64,000 bases of DNA from Streptomyces camelliae (GTDB taxonomy: Bacteria > Actinomycetota > Actinomycetes > Streptomycetales > Streptomycetaceae), in assembly GCF_027625935.1 (NCBI RefSeq), contig NZ_CP115300.1:3472001-3536000 (forward strand). The letters are read 5' to 3'. Made by a program: the position numbers and the translations under genes. Shown here one piece after another: positions 27,543-36,764 of this stretch; within the stretch, counting starts at the first letter, position 1; each line of letters starts with the position of its first letter. The notes beneath the pieces are model-generated. The model ran no database searches and was not told where the DNA came from. It saw only the letters and a list, made by a program, of their open reading frames with translations.

Positions 27543-28274
27543 TTGAGCACATTTCTGATCGGCGGTGGGTGGGACGCGCCCGAGGTGTACGCGCCGTTCC
27601 TGCGGGCGGCGGGCACGGGGGACGGGCCGCCGCCGCGCATCGGCTGTCTGATCGTCGACGAGGGGGACGGGCCGGACCAGTTCGAGCGGTACGCGGCGGC
27701 GCTGCGCACGGCGGGCCCGTGCGCGCCGCTGCCGCTGCTGGTGCCGCTCGGCGGCCGGCTGGAGCCGGAGTCCGCGCTGGCGGGGATCGACGGGCTGCTG
27801 GTCTGCGGCGGCCTGACGCCCGCGTACCAGGAGGCGCTCACCGCGAGCCGGGAGGGGCTGCCGCGGCTGCTCGCCGCGCGCGGTGTGCCGTACGCGGGGT
27901 TCTCCGCCGGTGCGGCCGTCGCCGGGCGCCGGGCGGTGGTCGGCGGCTGGCTGGTGGACGGGGTGCCGGTGTGCCCGGAGGAGACCGGGGAGGACCTGAC
28001 GGAGGTCGAGGTGCGGGACGGCCTGGGGCTGGTGCCGTTCGCGGTGGACGTCCATGCGGCGCAGTGGGGGACGCTGGCCCGGCTGGTCACGGCGGTCGGG
28101 CGGGGATGGGTGCCGTTCGGGGTCGCCGTGGACGAGAACACCCTGCTGACGGTGGAGCACGGGGAGGTGCGGGTCACGGGACGCGGGCGAGTCCACGTGG
28201 TGCGACCCGCGGAGGGTATCGGGGCTGCGGTCGTCCGGTCCTACGGCGCCGGGGAGGGCTTCTCCGTCGAGTAG
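27543..28274 (+). CDS. peptidase S51-like (dipeptidase E/cyanophycinase) protein
   Basis: This 243-residue protein starts at TTG with GGGAGGG about 7 nt upstream. It has the class I amidotransferase-like fold of S51 peptidases, with the nucleophile serine in YAGFSAGAAVAGRR and a preceding GLLVCGG loop. S51 enzymes are serine exopeptidases acting on Asp dipeptides or cyanophycin; the substrate here is not predictable. It stands alone between a lipoprotein gene and a repeat-bearing spacer. Confidence 0.82.
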   Translation: MSTFLIGGGWDAPEVYAPFLRAAGTGDGPPPRIGCLIVDEGDGPDQFERYAAALRTAGPCAPLPLLVPLGGRLEPESALAGIDGLLVCGGLTPAYQEALTASREGLPRLLAARGVPYAGFSAGAAVAGRRAVVGGWLVDGVPVCPEETGEDLTEVEVRDGLGLVPFAVDVHAAQWGTLARLVTAVGRGWVPFGVAVDENTLLTVEHGEVRVTGRGRVHVVRPAEGIGAAVVRSYGAGEGFSVE

Positions 28275-28685
28275 CCCGGGACCCGGGACAGCACACCGAT
28301 CAGGCGCAGGCAGCACTCGAAGATCGCCCCGACCGTCGTCACCGCGGGCAACGGCATCACCTGGAAGCGGCACCTGCGCAGACCGGTGCGGTGGTGCTGA
28401 CGGCCGCCGACCCCGCCGCGCGGACGCTGCTGCCGCCGCTGGAGATCCCGGTCGGCGCCCTCACCACACCGGCCGGCGGGCCGTATCTGCTGTGGCTGCC
28501 GGGGCGGACCGTGCCGTGTCTGCTGTGGCTGGCGGGGCGGCCATAGCTGCTGTGGCTTTCGGGGCAGCCGTATCTGTTGTGGCTGTCGGGAGCGATTCGC
28601 GTCTGCTGTGGCTGCCGGGGCGGCGCACGGCGACACGCTGAGGGGCCCCGGCCTCACCTTCCGCCGGGGCCCCTCCTCACGTGGG
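28275..28685. other. 411-bp spacer with possible gene remnant and tandem repeats
   Basis: No intact gene is supported here. 28387-28546 stays open on the plus strand and reads like protein (VVLTAADPAARTLLPPLE, then VGALTTPAGGPYLLWLPG), which may be a decayed gene end. It runs into the tandem repeats listed separately. The minus strand is open with PRQPQQ-like repeats, but the frame has no start context and is not called. Confidence 0.4.
28481..28626. repeat. five imperfect 27-33 bp tandem repeats with core CTGCTGTGGCT
   Basis: Core CTGYTGTGGCT starts at 28487, 28520, 28547, 28574 and 28603, giving spacings of 33, 27, 27 and 29 bp. Flanks share a TCGGGGC/CCGGGGCGG element. In one frame the unit reads YLLWLPGR. 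This pattern indicates repeated duplication inside what may once have been coding DNA. Confidence 0.75.
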
Positions 28686-29729
28686 TCAGATGGTGGCCGT
28701 GTCGATCACGAAGCGGTAGCGGACGTCGCTCGCCAGCACTCGCTCGTACGCCTCGTTGACCTCCTCCGCGCGGATCAGCTCGATCTCCGCGCCGATACCG
28801 TGCTCGGCGCAGAAGTCCAGCATCTCCTGGGTCTCGGCGATGCCGCCGATCATCGATCCGGCGAGGGTCTTGCGGCCGCCGATCACCGAGAACAGGTTGA
28901 GGGAGATGGGCTCCTCGGGCGCGCCCACGTTGACCAGCGCGCCGTCCACCTTCAGCAGCGACAGCAGCGCGCCGAAGTCCATCGGCGCCGACACCGTCGA
29001 GACGATGAGGTCGAACGTGCCGGCCAGCTCCTCGAAGGTCTTCGGGTCGCTGGTGGCGTGGTAGTGGTCGGCGCCCAGCTTCAGGCCGTCGTCCTTCTTG
29101 CGCAGGGACTGCGAGAGCACGGTCACCTCGGCGCCCATGGCGTGCGCGATCTTGACGGCCATGTGACCGAGACCGCCCAGGCCGACGACGGCGACCTTCT
29201 TGCCGGGGCCGGCGTTCCAGTGGCGGAGCGGGGAGTAGGTGGTGATGCCGGCGCAGAGCAGCGGGGCGGCCACGTCCAGGGAGAGGCCGTCCGGGATACG
29301 GACGGCGAAGTTCTCGTCGACGACGATCTTCTCGGAGTAGCCGCCGTAGGTGGGCTCGCCGTCCTTGCCGATGGCGTTGTACGTGCCGACCATGCCCTTG
29401 AGGCAGTACTGCTCATTGCCGGCCAGGCAGTTCTCGCACTCACGGCAGGAGTCGACCATGCAGCCGACGCCCACCCGGTCGCCGACGGCGAACTTCGTCA
29501 CGCCGGAGCCGACCTCGGAGACGACGCCGGCGATCTCGTGGCCGGGCACCATCGGGAAGATGGCCTCGCCCCAGCCCTCGCGGACCTGGTGGATGTCGGA
29601 GTGGCAGATACCGGCGAACTTGATGTCGATCAGGACGTCGAACTCGCCGACCGCGCGTCGCTCGATGGTCGTCCGCTCCAGCGGGGCCTTCGCGGCGGGC
29701 GCGGCGTACGCGGCAACAACAGTGGTCAT
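28686..29729 (-). CDS. zinc-dependent NAD(P) alcohol dehydrogenase (CAD-like)
   Basis: This 347-residue medium-chain dehydrogenase has catalytic zinc ligands in GICHSD and VPGHEIAG. The structural-zinc lobe is [15 protein letters not shown], and the Rossmann motif is GLGGLGHMA. This arrangement, with YGGYSEKIV, matches cinnamyl-alcohol or formaldehyde-type aldehyde reductases. It is divergent from a MmyB-type regulator gene that probably controls it, a common pairing in Streptomyces. The spacer holds CGTAC-rich repeats that could be the operator. Confidence 0.93.
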   Translation of the reverse strand: MTTVVAAYAAPAAKAPLERTTIERRAVGEFDVLIDIKFAGICHSDIHQVREGWGEAIFPMVPGHEIAGVVSEVGSGVTKFAVGDRVGVGCMVDSCRECENCLAGNEQYCLKGMVGTYNAIGKDGEPTYGGYSEKIVVDENFAVRIPDGLSLDVAAPLLCAGITTYSPLRHWNAGPGKKVAVVGLGGLGHMAVKIAHAMGAEVTVLSQSLRKKDDGLKLGADHYHATSDPKTFEELAGTFDLIVSTVSAPMDFGALLSLLKVDGALVNVGAPEEPISLNLFSVIGGRKTLAGSMIGGIAETQEMLDFCAEHGIGAEIELIRAEEVNEAYERVLASDVRYRFVIDTATI

Positions 29730-29830
29730 GCCGGGGTTCTCCTAGCAAGGGGGTGTCGTGTCCGGCTGCCTTCCGCCGGACACGATCACCAGCCTGCCGC
29801 ACGTCCCTCGATCCGCCCAGATCACGGCCT

Positions 29831-29860
29831 TGCGTACGACTGCCGTGCGTACTACTGGCG
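29831..29860. promoter_or_regulatory. 15-bp tandem repeat in the dehydrogenase/regulator divergent promoter
   Basis: TGCGTACGACTGCCG (29831-29845) is followed directly by TGCGTACTACTGGCG (29846-29860), 13 of 15 identical. More CGTAC boxes follow (TGTACGTACGACC near 29874 and AACGTACGG near 29905, past the regulator start). This is a good candidate binding region for the divergent regulator. Confidence 0.55.
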
Positions 29861-29900
29861 GGGTCAGGATGCTGTACGTACGACCAGGAATACTGGACGT

Positions 29901-30824
29901 ATGGAACGTACGGGCGAACAGGGTGATCAGCCGGGACAGGCGGCCGGAGCCGGGCGTGCCCTGGACCGGCGGGCCGAGCTGAGCGAGTTCCTGCGCACCC
30001 GGCGGGCCCGGCTGAAGCCGGAGGAAGTGGGGCTGCCGGACTTCGGCCGGCACCGGCGGGTGCCGGGGCTGCGCCGCGAGGAGCTGGCGCAGCTGGCCGG
30101 GGTGTCGGTGGCGTACTACACGCGCCTGGAGCAGGGCAACGGCCGCAATGTCTCGGCGGAGGTGCTGGACGCGATCGCGCGGGCCCTGCGGCTGACGGAC
30201 GCCGAGCACGCCCACCTCACGCATCTGGCCAAGCCGAAGTCGCACAAGAAGAAGCCGGCGGCCCGGCAGCAGCACGTGCGCCCGGCGCTGCGGCAGCTGC
30301 TGGACACGATGGACGGCGTGCCGGCGTACATCGTGGGGCGCCGCTCGGAGATCCTGGCGTGGAACCGGATGGCGTCGGCGGTCTTCGGTGACTGGGCGGA
30401 GCTCGCGCCGGGCGAGCGGAACTGGGCGCGGCTGGTGTTCCTGCGGCCCGAGTACCGCGAGCTCTTCGTCGACTGGGAGCAGAAGGCGATCGACATCGTC
30501 TGCGCGCTGCGCATGGACGCCGGCTGCTACCCCGACGACCCGCGGCTGTCGGCCCTGGTGGGCGAGCTGTCGGTGAAGAGCGAGGAGTTCCGGCGGCTGT
30601 GGGCGACGCATGACGTCAAGGAGAAGAACCACGGCGTCAAGCACCTGCACCACCCGCTGGTCGGTGATCTCTCCTTGAACTTCGAGTCCTTCCGCCTGAC
30701 GGGCGACGCGGACCAGTCCCTCATCACCTACCACGCCGAACCGGACTCCCCGTCCGCCGACTCCCTGCGCCTGCTGGCCAGTTGGGGCACGGACGCGACG
30801 CGCCCGGCCCCGACTGTCCAGTGA
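29901..30824 (+). CDS. XRE-type regulator with MmyB-like ligand-binding domain
   Basis: This 307-residue protein starts at the ATG at 29901. Residues ~25-95 are a helix-turn-helix with VPGLRREELAQLAGVSVAYYTRLEQG. Residues ~125-290 are the PAS-like MmyB domain (PAYIVGRRSEILAWNRMA, then RNWARLVFLRPEYRELF), which binds fatty-acid-like ligands in characterised members. The family usually regulates a divergent oxidoreductase gene, as here. Its 3' end is 2 bp from the convergent subtilase gene. Confidence 0.92.
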   Translation: MERTGEQGDQPGQAAGAGRALDRRAELSEFLRTRRARLKPEEVGLPDFGRHRRVPGLRREELAQLAGVSVAYYTRLEQGNGRNVSAEVLDAIARALRLTDAEHAHLTHLAKPKSHKKKPAARQQHVRPALRQLLDTMDGVPAYIVGRRSEILAWNRMASAVFGDWAELAPGERNWARLVFLRPEYRELFVDWEQKAIDIVCALRMDAGCYPDDPRLSALVGELSVKSEEFRRLWATHDVKEKNHGVKHLHHPLVGDLSLNFESFRLTGDADQSLITYHAEPDSPSADSLRLLASWGTDATRPAPTVQ

Positions 30825-30826
30825 CG

Positions 30827-33800
30827 TCACGTGCCGAAGTACGCGTCCCAGATCGTGATCTCCGACGTGTTGCCCTGCTTGTCGGTGATCGTGGAGCGGA
30901 GGCTGAGGGACGTGCCCTTCGCCGGGTTCTTCAGGGTGATCCTGCCGCCCTTGACGTCGACCTTCTTGAAGGTCTTGCCGTCGTAGGAGACGTAGACCGC
31001 CAGGGACTTGAGGTTCCTGCCCGCGGCCGAGCCCTCCACGGTGACCGGGAAGGTGACCGTCTTGCCGGCGGCGACGCGGCTGTCCAGGCCGGTCTCGATG
31101 CCGTAGCGCAGGGCGGAGGACGGTAGCTCGGCGAAGTCGCCCGACGGCTTCTTGGAGCGGAAGGTCCAGGTCGCGTCGATGCGGGACGAGGCCGCCGCGA
31201 CCTTGGCCGACCGCTTGACCGACGTGGTCAGCCGGTACGCGGCCTCACCGGCGGGCACCTTGAAGACCTGGCCGGACAGCGGGTCGTCGTTGGAGCCGAT
31301 CTTGGTGCCGTCGCGGTACAGGGTCGTCGTCACCGAGGTGAAGTCGGAGGATCCGGCGTGCTTGGCGGAGTCGGCGAACAGCGGCAGCGAGCCGTAGATC
31401 TCGTCCCCGTCCCGGAACAGGCCGAAGCCGCCGCCGACGTGCGGGCCGAAGACCGCGGTGTTGACCGTCTTGGTGTACGTACGGCCGGCCCTGAAGGTGA
31501 ACTCGCCGAGCTGGTAGCCCGCGTCGGCGAGCGCGGAGCCGTCCTTGTCCTTCCCGCCGTACTGGGTGAACCCCAGCTGCCAGTTCACCCCGCCGGTGGC
31601 GGACAGGTGCAGGGTCCGGGTGCCGGGCAGCTTCTGCGGGAGGTCGACCGAGGAGGCGCCGGAGCTTCCGGGCAGCCAGCCGGTGGCGCTGATCGAGCCG
31701 GTCTTGCCGCTCGCGGCGGCACCGAGCCGGACCTTGACCGTGGCCATCTCGCTCGCCTTGAAGTGCTTGGTGTAGCCGGTGGCGAGCTGCTTGACCGGGC
31801 CGCCGGCGGTGACGTCGTACTCCTCGCTCGCGCCCTTGGACCAGTGGGCGTCCCACTGCTGGTACAGCGACCCGGCGGGCAACTGCGGGCCCAGGTGGGC
31901 GGTGCGGAAGTTCTTGTACGAGTCCAGCAGGAAACCGTAGCCGTAGTCGCCGTCGCCGGCCTTGACGTCGAAGCCGGGGTTGGCGAACTGCGAGGTGACG
32001 CCCTTGGCCGGGACGGTGATGTCGACCGGCTTGGCCTGACGCGCGTCGATCGTGATCGTCTGCTTCTTGCCGACGGTCAGCTTCGGCTGGGCGATCCAGT
32101 CGACGCCCTTGCCGAAGTCCTCGGGGTCCGCGAACACGGAGGTGTTGAGGATGTACGTGCCCTTGGGCGCGCGTACCTTCACCGTGCCGGACGGGTCGTA
32201 CGGGCTCAGGTCCGTGCCGCCCGCGAGACCGGCGACACCGGTGAGGCCGGCGCTGTAGTTCTTGGTCGGCTTGCCGTCGCGGCCGATGAACTTCACCGTG
32301 ACGTCGTACGACTCCACCTCGCGCGTCACCGCTGCCGCCGTGCGGACGCTCTGGCCGGTGCCGGTCGCGGTCACGTACGCCGAGTAGGCGCCGTCGAGGG
32401 TGCCGCCCAGCTTGGTGTTGACGGTGAGGTCGACGGAGGCCGTGCCGTGCGCCGGGACCGTCACCTGGCGCGCGCCGAGTGTGAAGAAGCCCGCCGGGGC
32501 CGCCTTGCCCTTGGGGTCGAGGGCGGTGCTGCTCAGGGTGAGGGTGGCGGCCTGGTCGCCGAGGTTGCGGTACGTCACCTTCTTGGTGACCGGCTTGTCG
32601 TCGGTGTGCGGCCACTGCTGGACGCCGAAGCTCACCGAGACCGGCTCGGCGATCACGGACTGCCTGATGGCCTTGTCGACCGCGATACGGCCCGAGCCCT
32701 GCTGGAACGGCGTGTAGGCGCCGCCCTTCGCGGAGCCGGTCAGCGCGCCCTTGAGCTCGGCGTAGCCCCAGTCGGGGTGCTCCTGCTTGAGGATCGCGGC
32801 GGCGCCCGCGACGTGCGGGGTCGCCATCGAGGTGCCGGAGATCGTCAGATAGCCCTCGGGCTTCTCGCCGACCTCCTGGTCGATGACGCTGCCCTTGGCC
32901 GCGGCGGCGGTGATGTCCACGCCGGGTGCGGTGACGTCCGGCTTGATCGCGCCGTCACCGACGCGCGGGCCGGTGGAGGAGAAGTCGGCGAGCTTGTCCT
33001 TCTTGTCGACGGCGCCGACGGTGAGCGCGGCGTCCGCGCTGCCCGGTGAACCGAGCGAGTGGGGGCCGTCGTTGCCCGCGGCGATGGCGAACAGGATGCC
33101 CTTGGTCTCGGACAGCTTGTTCACCTCGGCTTCGAGCGGGTCGATGCCGGGGCTGTCGTAGCCGCCGAGGCTGAGGTTGACGACGGAGGCGCCCTGGGAG
33201 GCGGCCCATTCCATGCCGGCGAGGATGCCGGAGTCGTCGCCGGAGCCGGTGTCGTCCAGGACCTTGCCGTTGAGGATCTCGGCGCCCGGCGCCACACCCG
33301 TGTACCTCCCGGCGGACTCGGCGCCGGTGCCCGCGACGATGGAGGCGACGTGGGTGCCGTGCCCGAAGTGGTCGGTGGCGTCCTTGGCGGCGGTGAAGTT
33401 CCTGGACGCGATCACCTGGTCCTTGAGGTCCGCGTGGCTGGTGTCCACGCCGGTGTCGAGGACGGCGACCTTCACGCCCTTGCCGGTGTAGCCGGCCTTC
33501 CACGCGGTCGGCGCGCCGATCTGCGGCACGGACGTGTCGAGGGAGGCCGTGCGGACGCCGTCGAGCCAGACGTGCGCGATGCCGGAGGCGGTCCTGGCGT
33601 CGGCGGTGACGGCGTGCCACAGCGCGGTGGTGTCCTGCACCGGGGTCTGTACGGCGTCGGCGTCGAGCGTGGTCAGGGTGCGGCGCAGACGGCCCGCGTC
33701 CCGGACGCCGGCCTTGGCGGCCGCGGCGCCGCCGCGGTAGCCGACGATCACCTTCAGGCCGTTCTTCTGGGCCTTGCGGGTGGCGGCCTTGTTCAGCTCG

Positions 33801-34138
33801 GTGACGTCGAACAGCCGCTGGTCCAGCGTGCCGGAGGCCAGCAGGCGGGCCGCGTCGGCGGGGACGACCAGCGTGTGTCCCTCGGTCCGCCGGACCTGGA
33901 AGGGTATGTGCTCGCGGCCCTTGGCCCGCTCCAGGCCGACGATGCGGCCCTTGGCGTCGAGGGCGACCCGGTCACCGGTGATGAGGGTGACATGGGTCCT
34001 TGCGGTGAGCGCGGAGCCGCCGGTCGCGGTGGGCTCCGCGGGCCTCGCGGACGCCGGGCTGGTCATACCCGCTGCGAGGGCGACGGCCGCTGCCATGGCC
34101 ACGGTGGCCGCGGCAGCGCTCTTCACTTGTCTGCGCAA
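30827..34138 (-). CDS. large secreted S8 family serine protease (subtilase)
   Basis: This ~1103-residue protein starts at TTG 34138, just after GGGGGAG. A signal peptide (~1-33, ending near ASA-RP) and an inhibitor/chaperone propeptide (~40-190) come first. The S8 catalytic domain follows with Asp in VAVLDTGVD (~224), His in HFGHGTHVAS (~262), Asn in AAGNDGP (~353) and Ser in GTSMATPHVAG (~436). The last ~600 residues are beta-sandwich modules typical of large actinobacterial subtilases. It is probably an extracellular nutritional or maturation protease. The GTG 15 bp further in is an alternative start. Confidence 0.92.
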   Translation of the reverse strand: MRRQVKSAAAATVAMAAAVALAAGMTSPASARPAEPTATGGSALTARTHVTLITGDRVALDAKGRIVGLERAKGREHIPFQVRRTEGHTLVVPADAARLLASGTLDQRLFDVTELNKAATRKAQKNGLKVIVGYRGGAAAAKAGVRDAGRLRRTLTTLDADAVQTPVQDTTALWHAVTADARTASGIAHVWLDGVRTASLDTSVPQIGAPTAWKAGYTGKGVKVAVLDTGVDTSHADLKDQVIASRNFTAAKDATDHFGHGTHVASIVAGTGAESAGRYTGVAPGAEILNGKVLDDTGSGDDSGILAGMEWAASQGASVVNLSLGGYDSPGIDPLEAEVNKLSETKGILFAIAAGNDGPHSLGSPGSADAALTVGAVDKKDKLADFSSTGPRVGDGAIKPDVTAPGVDITAAAAKGSVIDQEVGEKPEGYLTISGTSMATPHVAGAAAILKQEHPDWGYAELKGALTGSAKGGAYTPFQQGSGRIAVDKAIRQSVIAEPVSVSFGVQQWPHTDDKPVTKKVTYRNLGDQAATLTLSSTALDPKGKAAPAGFFTLGARQVTVPAHGTASVDLTVNTKLGGTLDGAYSAYVTATGTGQSVRTAAAVTREVESYDVTVKFIGRDGKPTKNYSAGLTGVAGLAGGTDLSPYDPSGTVKVRAPKGTYILNTSVFADPEDFGKGVDWIAQPKLTVGKKQTITIDARQAKPVDITVPAKGVTSQFANPGFDVKAGDGDYGYGFLLDSYKNFRTAHLGPQLPAGSLYQQWDAHWSKGASEEYDVTAGGPVKQLATGYTKHFKASEMATVKVRLGAAASGKTGSISATGWLPGSSGASSVDLPQKLPGTRTLHLSATGGVNWQLGFTQYGGKDKDGSALADAGYQLGEFTFRAGRTYTKTVNTAVFGPHVGGGFGLFRDGDEIYGSLPLFADSAKHAGSSDFTSVTTTLYRDGTKIGSNDDPLSGQVFKVPAGEAAYRLTTSVKRSAKVAAASSRIDATWTFRSKKPSGDFAELPSSALRYGIETGLDSRVAAGKTVTFPVTVEGSAAGRNLKSLAVYVSYDGKTFKKVDVKGGRITLKNPAKGTSLSLRSTITDKQGNTSEITIWDAYFGT

Positions 34139-34214
34139 GATCTCCCCCTGGAGATGGAGTACCGGGCGAATTCCCCGTTCACCCGGCCGGGGGTGGTCTC
34201 GTACGCATGAACGT

Positions 34215-34248
34215 CGCCCCCCGGACAAGCGCAGTATGCCGGGGGGCG
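34215..34248 (-). terminator. hairpin terminator after the MacB-like ABC operon
   Basis: CGCCCCCCGG (34215-34224) and CCGGGGGGCG (34239-34248) are perfect 10-bp arms with a 14-nt loop. It lies ~120 bp after the ATPase stop and upstream of the subtilase gene on the same strand. Confidence 0.7.
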
Positions 34249-34367
34249 ATCAAACGTCTCAACGAATGAAAGGACGGTAAGAGAAAGGTCGGGAAACTGT
34301 TACCCGGCGGACGGGGCACCGTTACAGAATCGCTAAGTGACCTATGGGAAAGCGGAGTTGCCGGCCG

Positions 34368-35051
34368 TCAGGCCCCGGCGTTCTCCCTTACCGTGATCTT
34401 TCCCTTGCGGATGGTGGCCAGCCGCGGCGCCTTCTTCGCGATGGCGGAGTCGTGGGTGACCATGACGAAGGTCAACCCGTGCTCCTTCCACAGGCGTTCG
34501 AGTACGTCCATGATCTCGTCGCGCATGCCCTCGTCGAGGTTGCCGGTCGGCTCGTCGGCCAGCAGCACCTTGGGCTTCTTCACCAGGGCGCGGGCGATGG
34601 CGACGCGCTGCTGCTGTCCGCCGGACATCTCGCCGGGCAGGTGTCCGAGGCGTTCGCCGAGGCCGACGGAGTGCAGGGCCTCGGCGGCGAGTTCGCGGCG
34701 CTCCTTGGCCTTGATACCGAGGGGGACGAGGGCCGTCTCCACGTTCTCCTGGGCGGTGAGGGTGGGGATGAGGTTGAAGGACTGGAAGACGAAGCCGATG
34801 TTCTCACTGCGGACCCTGGTCAGCCGGGCCTCGCTGAGCTTGGCCAGGTCGATGCCGTCCAGGACGACTTCGCCGGACGTGGGGCGGTCCAGGCCGCCGA
34901 GCATCTGCAGGAGGGTGGACTTGCCGCCGCCGGTGGGGCCCTGGATGACGAGCCGGTCTCCGTCACCGATGGTCAGGTCCACGCCGTCGAGGGCGTGGAC
35001 GGTGTCTTTGCCCCGGGTGTAGCGCTTGGTCACGTTCTTGAGTTCGTACAT
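34368..35051 (-). CDS. ABC transporter ATP-binding protein, MacB/LolD type
   Basis: This 227-residue protein starts at the ATG at 35051 with AGGAG 8 nt upstream. It has Walker A GPTGGGKST, signature EMSGGQQQRVAIARAL, Walker B VLLADEPTGNLDE and the H-loop in VMVTHDSAIA. It powers the FtsX-type permease encoded 77 bp upstream. MacB/LolD-type complexes work as mechanotransducers on extracytoplasmic substrates rather than as channels. In Gram-positives they often deal with antimicrobial peptides or lipoproteins. Substrate unknown. Confidence 0.93.
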   Translation of the reverse strand: MYELKNVTKRYTRGKDTVHALDGVDLTIGDGDRLVIQGPTGGGKSTLLQMLGGLDRPTSGEVVLDGIDLAKLSEARLTRVRSENIGFVFQSFNLIPTLTAQENVETALVPLGIKAKERRELAAEALHSVGLGERLGHLPGEMSGGQQQRVAIARALVKKPKVLLADEPTGNLDEGMRDEIMDVLERLWKEHGLTFVMVTHDSAIAKKAPRLATIRKGKITVRENAGA

Positions 35052-35128
35052 CTGAATGGCTCCTGGAGGATTCGGGATGCTGCGCTGACGGACAAGTGGC
35101 CCTTGCCAAGAGGCCTCACCAAGGGCCC

Positions 35129-36598
35129 TTACTCCACCCGCCGCAGCGCATCCGCCGGCCGCAGCCGGCTCGCCCGCCACCCGCCGAACGCCCCCGCGAT
35201 CAGCCCGCCCGCCACGGCCAGGGCCACCGCCAGGGCGATCGTCGTCAGGCTCACCGGTGCCGTGAGGGCCACCTCCAGGGTCTTCGCGGCCTGGCGACCG
35301 GGGCCGCCGAAGCCACCGCCGCCGAAGCCACCGCCGCCACCGGACCCGCCCCCGAAGCCGCCGCCGGTGCCGCCGCCCAACTGCGCCTGCAGGCTGGGGC
35401 TGATGGCCGTGACGGCATAGGCGCCCGCCAGGCCGAGGGCGATGCCGAGGGCGCCGCCGACCAGGCCGTTGACGACGGCCTCGCCGACCACCTGCCGGGT
35501 CACCCGGCCCGACTTCCAGCCCAGCGCCTTCAGCGTGCCGAACTCGCGGACGCGCCGGGAGACCGCGGCCGACGTCAGCAGGCCCGCGACCAGGAACGCG
35601 GCCACCAGCACGGCGATGGACAGCCACTTGCCGACGTTGGTGGCGAGGGAGGAGGCCGTGGACAGGGAGCCCGAGACCGTCTTGGCGAGGTCGGCGGAGG
35701 TGGTGACCGTCGTACCCGAGACGTTCTTCTGGATCGCGCTCTTGACGGAGTCGATCCGCTGGGAGTCGGTAGCCTTGACGTAGATCGTGGTGACCTTGTT
35801 CGCGTTGTCGCTCAGGGTCTGCGCCTGCTTGAGCGGGATGTACAGGTTGGCCGCCGCGTCGCCGCTGTCGGCCGTCGCGATGCCGACGACCGCGTACTTC
35901 ACGTTCTTGATGGTGACCGTGGAACCGACCTTGAGGCTCTTCTCCTTGGCGTACGACGCGTCGACGACGGCGACCTTCGCGTCCGTCTCGGTCGTCCGGA
36001 ACGTACGGCCGCTGGTGATCTTCGAAGAGGTCAGCGGACCGGCCTCCGGCTTGGTCACGTCGGTGCCGAAGACCGAGTACTGGTTGACGTCGAAGTTGGC
36101 GCCGCCGCCCTTGACCTCACCCTGCGGCCGGCCGGAGCCTTCGCCCCGTTGGAAGCCGCCCCCGCTTCCGTTCTGCTGGAACTGGCCGCGGGTGAACTGC
36201 CCGCTGACCTTGAGCACCCTGAGGCTCAGCCCGCCCACCGCGGACGAGACGCCCTGCTGGTCACCGACCTTGGTGACGGTGGAGGAGGCGAGGGTGGTGA
36301 AGCCCTGCACCATGACCCGGTCGCTGCTCTGCGTCGAGCTGTCGCCGTTGTCCTTGGCGTCGAACTGGAAGCGCGGCCGCTGCGAGCCGCCGGCGTCGGC
36401 GCTCGCGGCCTTGGTGACCGTCATGTCCGTGCCCAGGCCGTACAGCGACTGGAGGACCTTGTCCTGGGCCTTGCCCATGCCGTTCGACACGGAGTTGACC
36501 ACGATGACCAGCGCGATGCCCAGCGCGAGGCCGGAGGCGACGACGAGAGCCGCCTTTCTGCGGCGGCGCAGCTCGCGCCTCAGGTAGGTGAAGAACAT
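35129..36598 (-). CDS. FtsX/MacB-type ABC permease with a glycine-rich external insert
   Basis: This 489-residue protein starts at the ATG at 36598. It has one N-terminal membrane helix, a large extracytoplasmic MacB_PCD domain (~45-310) and three C-terminal helices, the standard MacB topology. Between the last two helices, residues ~400-435 form a Gly/Phe repeat tract (GGGTGGGFGGGSGGGG-like), which is not part of the usual fold and should lie outside the cell. It pairs with the ATPase encoded immediately downstream. No regulator is adjacent. Confidence 0.9.
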   Translation of the reverse strand: MFFTYLRRELRRRRKAALVVASGLALGIALVIVVNSVSNGMGKAQDKVLQSLYGLGTDMTVTKAASADAGGSQRPRFQFDAKDNGDSSTQSSDRVMVQGFTTLASSTVTKVGDQQGVSSAVGGLSLRVLKVSGQFTRGQFQQNGSGGGFQRGEGSGRPQGEVKGGGANFDVNQYSVFGTDVTKPEAGPLTSSKITSGRTFRTTETDAKVAVVDASYAKEKSLKVGSTVTIKNVKYAVVGIATADSGDAAANLYIPLKQAQTLSDNANKVTTIYVKATDSQRIDSVKSAIQKNVSGTTVTTSADLAKTVSGSLSTASSLATNVGKWLSIAVLVAAFLVAGLLTSAAVSRRVREFGTLKALGWKSGRVTRQVVGEAVVNGLVGGALGIALGLAGAYAVTAISPSLQAQLGGGTGGGFGGGSGGGGGFGGGGFGGPGRQAAKTLEVALTAPVSLTTIALAVALAVAGGLIAGAFGGWRASRLRPADALRRVE

Positions 36599-36716
36599 GG
36601 CCCGCAAGTTAGGGACGGACCGTGATGACACCATAAGGCCGACATAAAAGAAACATGAGAAGGCTGTGGCCCCGCCCACGACCGCCCCGGTCAGCCCATG
36701 ACCGGCCCGGAAACAC

Positions 36717-36742
36717 TGATGCCGCCCCTGGGGGCGGCATCA
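36717..36742 (-). terminator. hairpin terminator after the L,D-transpeptidase gene
   Basis: TGATGCCGCCCC (36717-36728) and GGGGCGGCATCA (36731-36742) are perfect 12-bp arms. It lies just beyond the 3' end of the minus-strand transpeptidase gene. Confidence 0.82.
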
Positions 36743-36764
36743 GAAAGCTGTGGAGAACGGGACG

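Noticed and set aside
28241..28657. Minus-strand 138-codon frame with PRQPQQ repeats
   Set aside because: The repeats vary in length and break periodicity. There is no ribosome site and the frame overlaps the S51 gene end; treated as non-coding.
28608..29900. Upstream extension of the MmyB-type regulator frame
   Set aside because: The extension is antisense to the alcohol dehydrogenase, which has complete zinc and Rossmann motifs.
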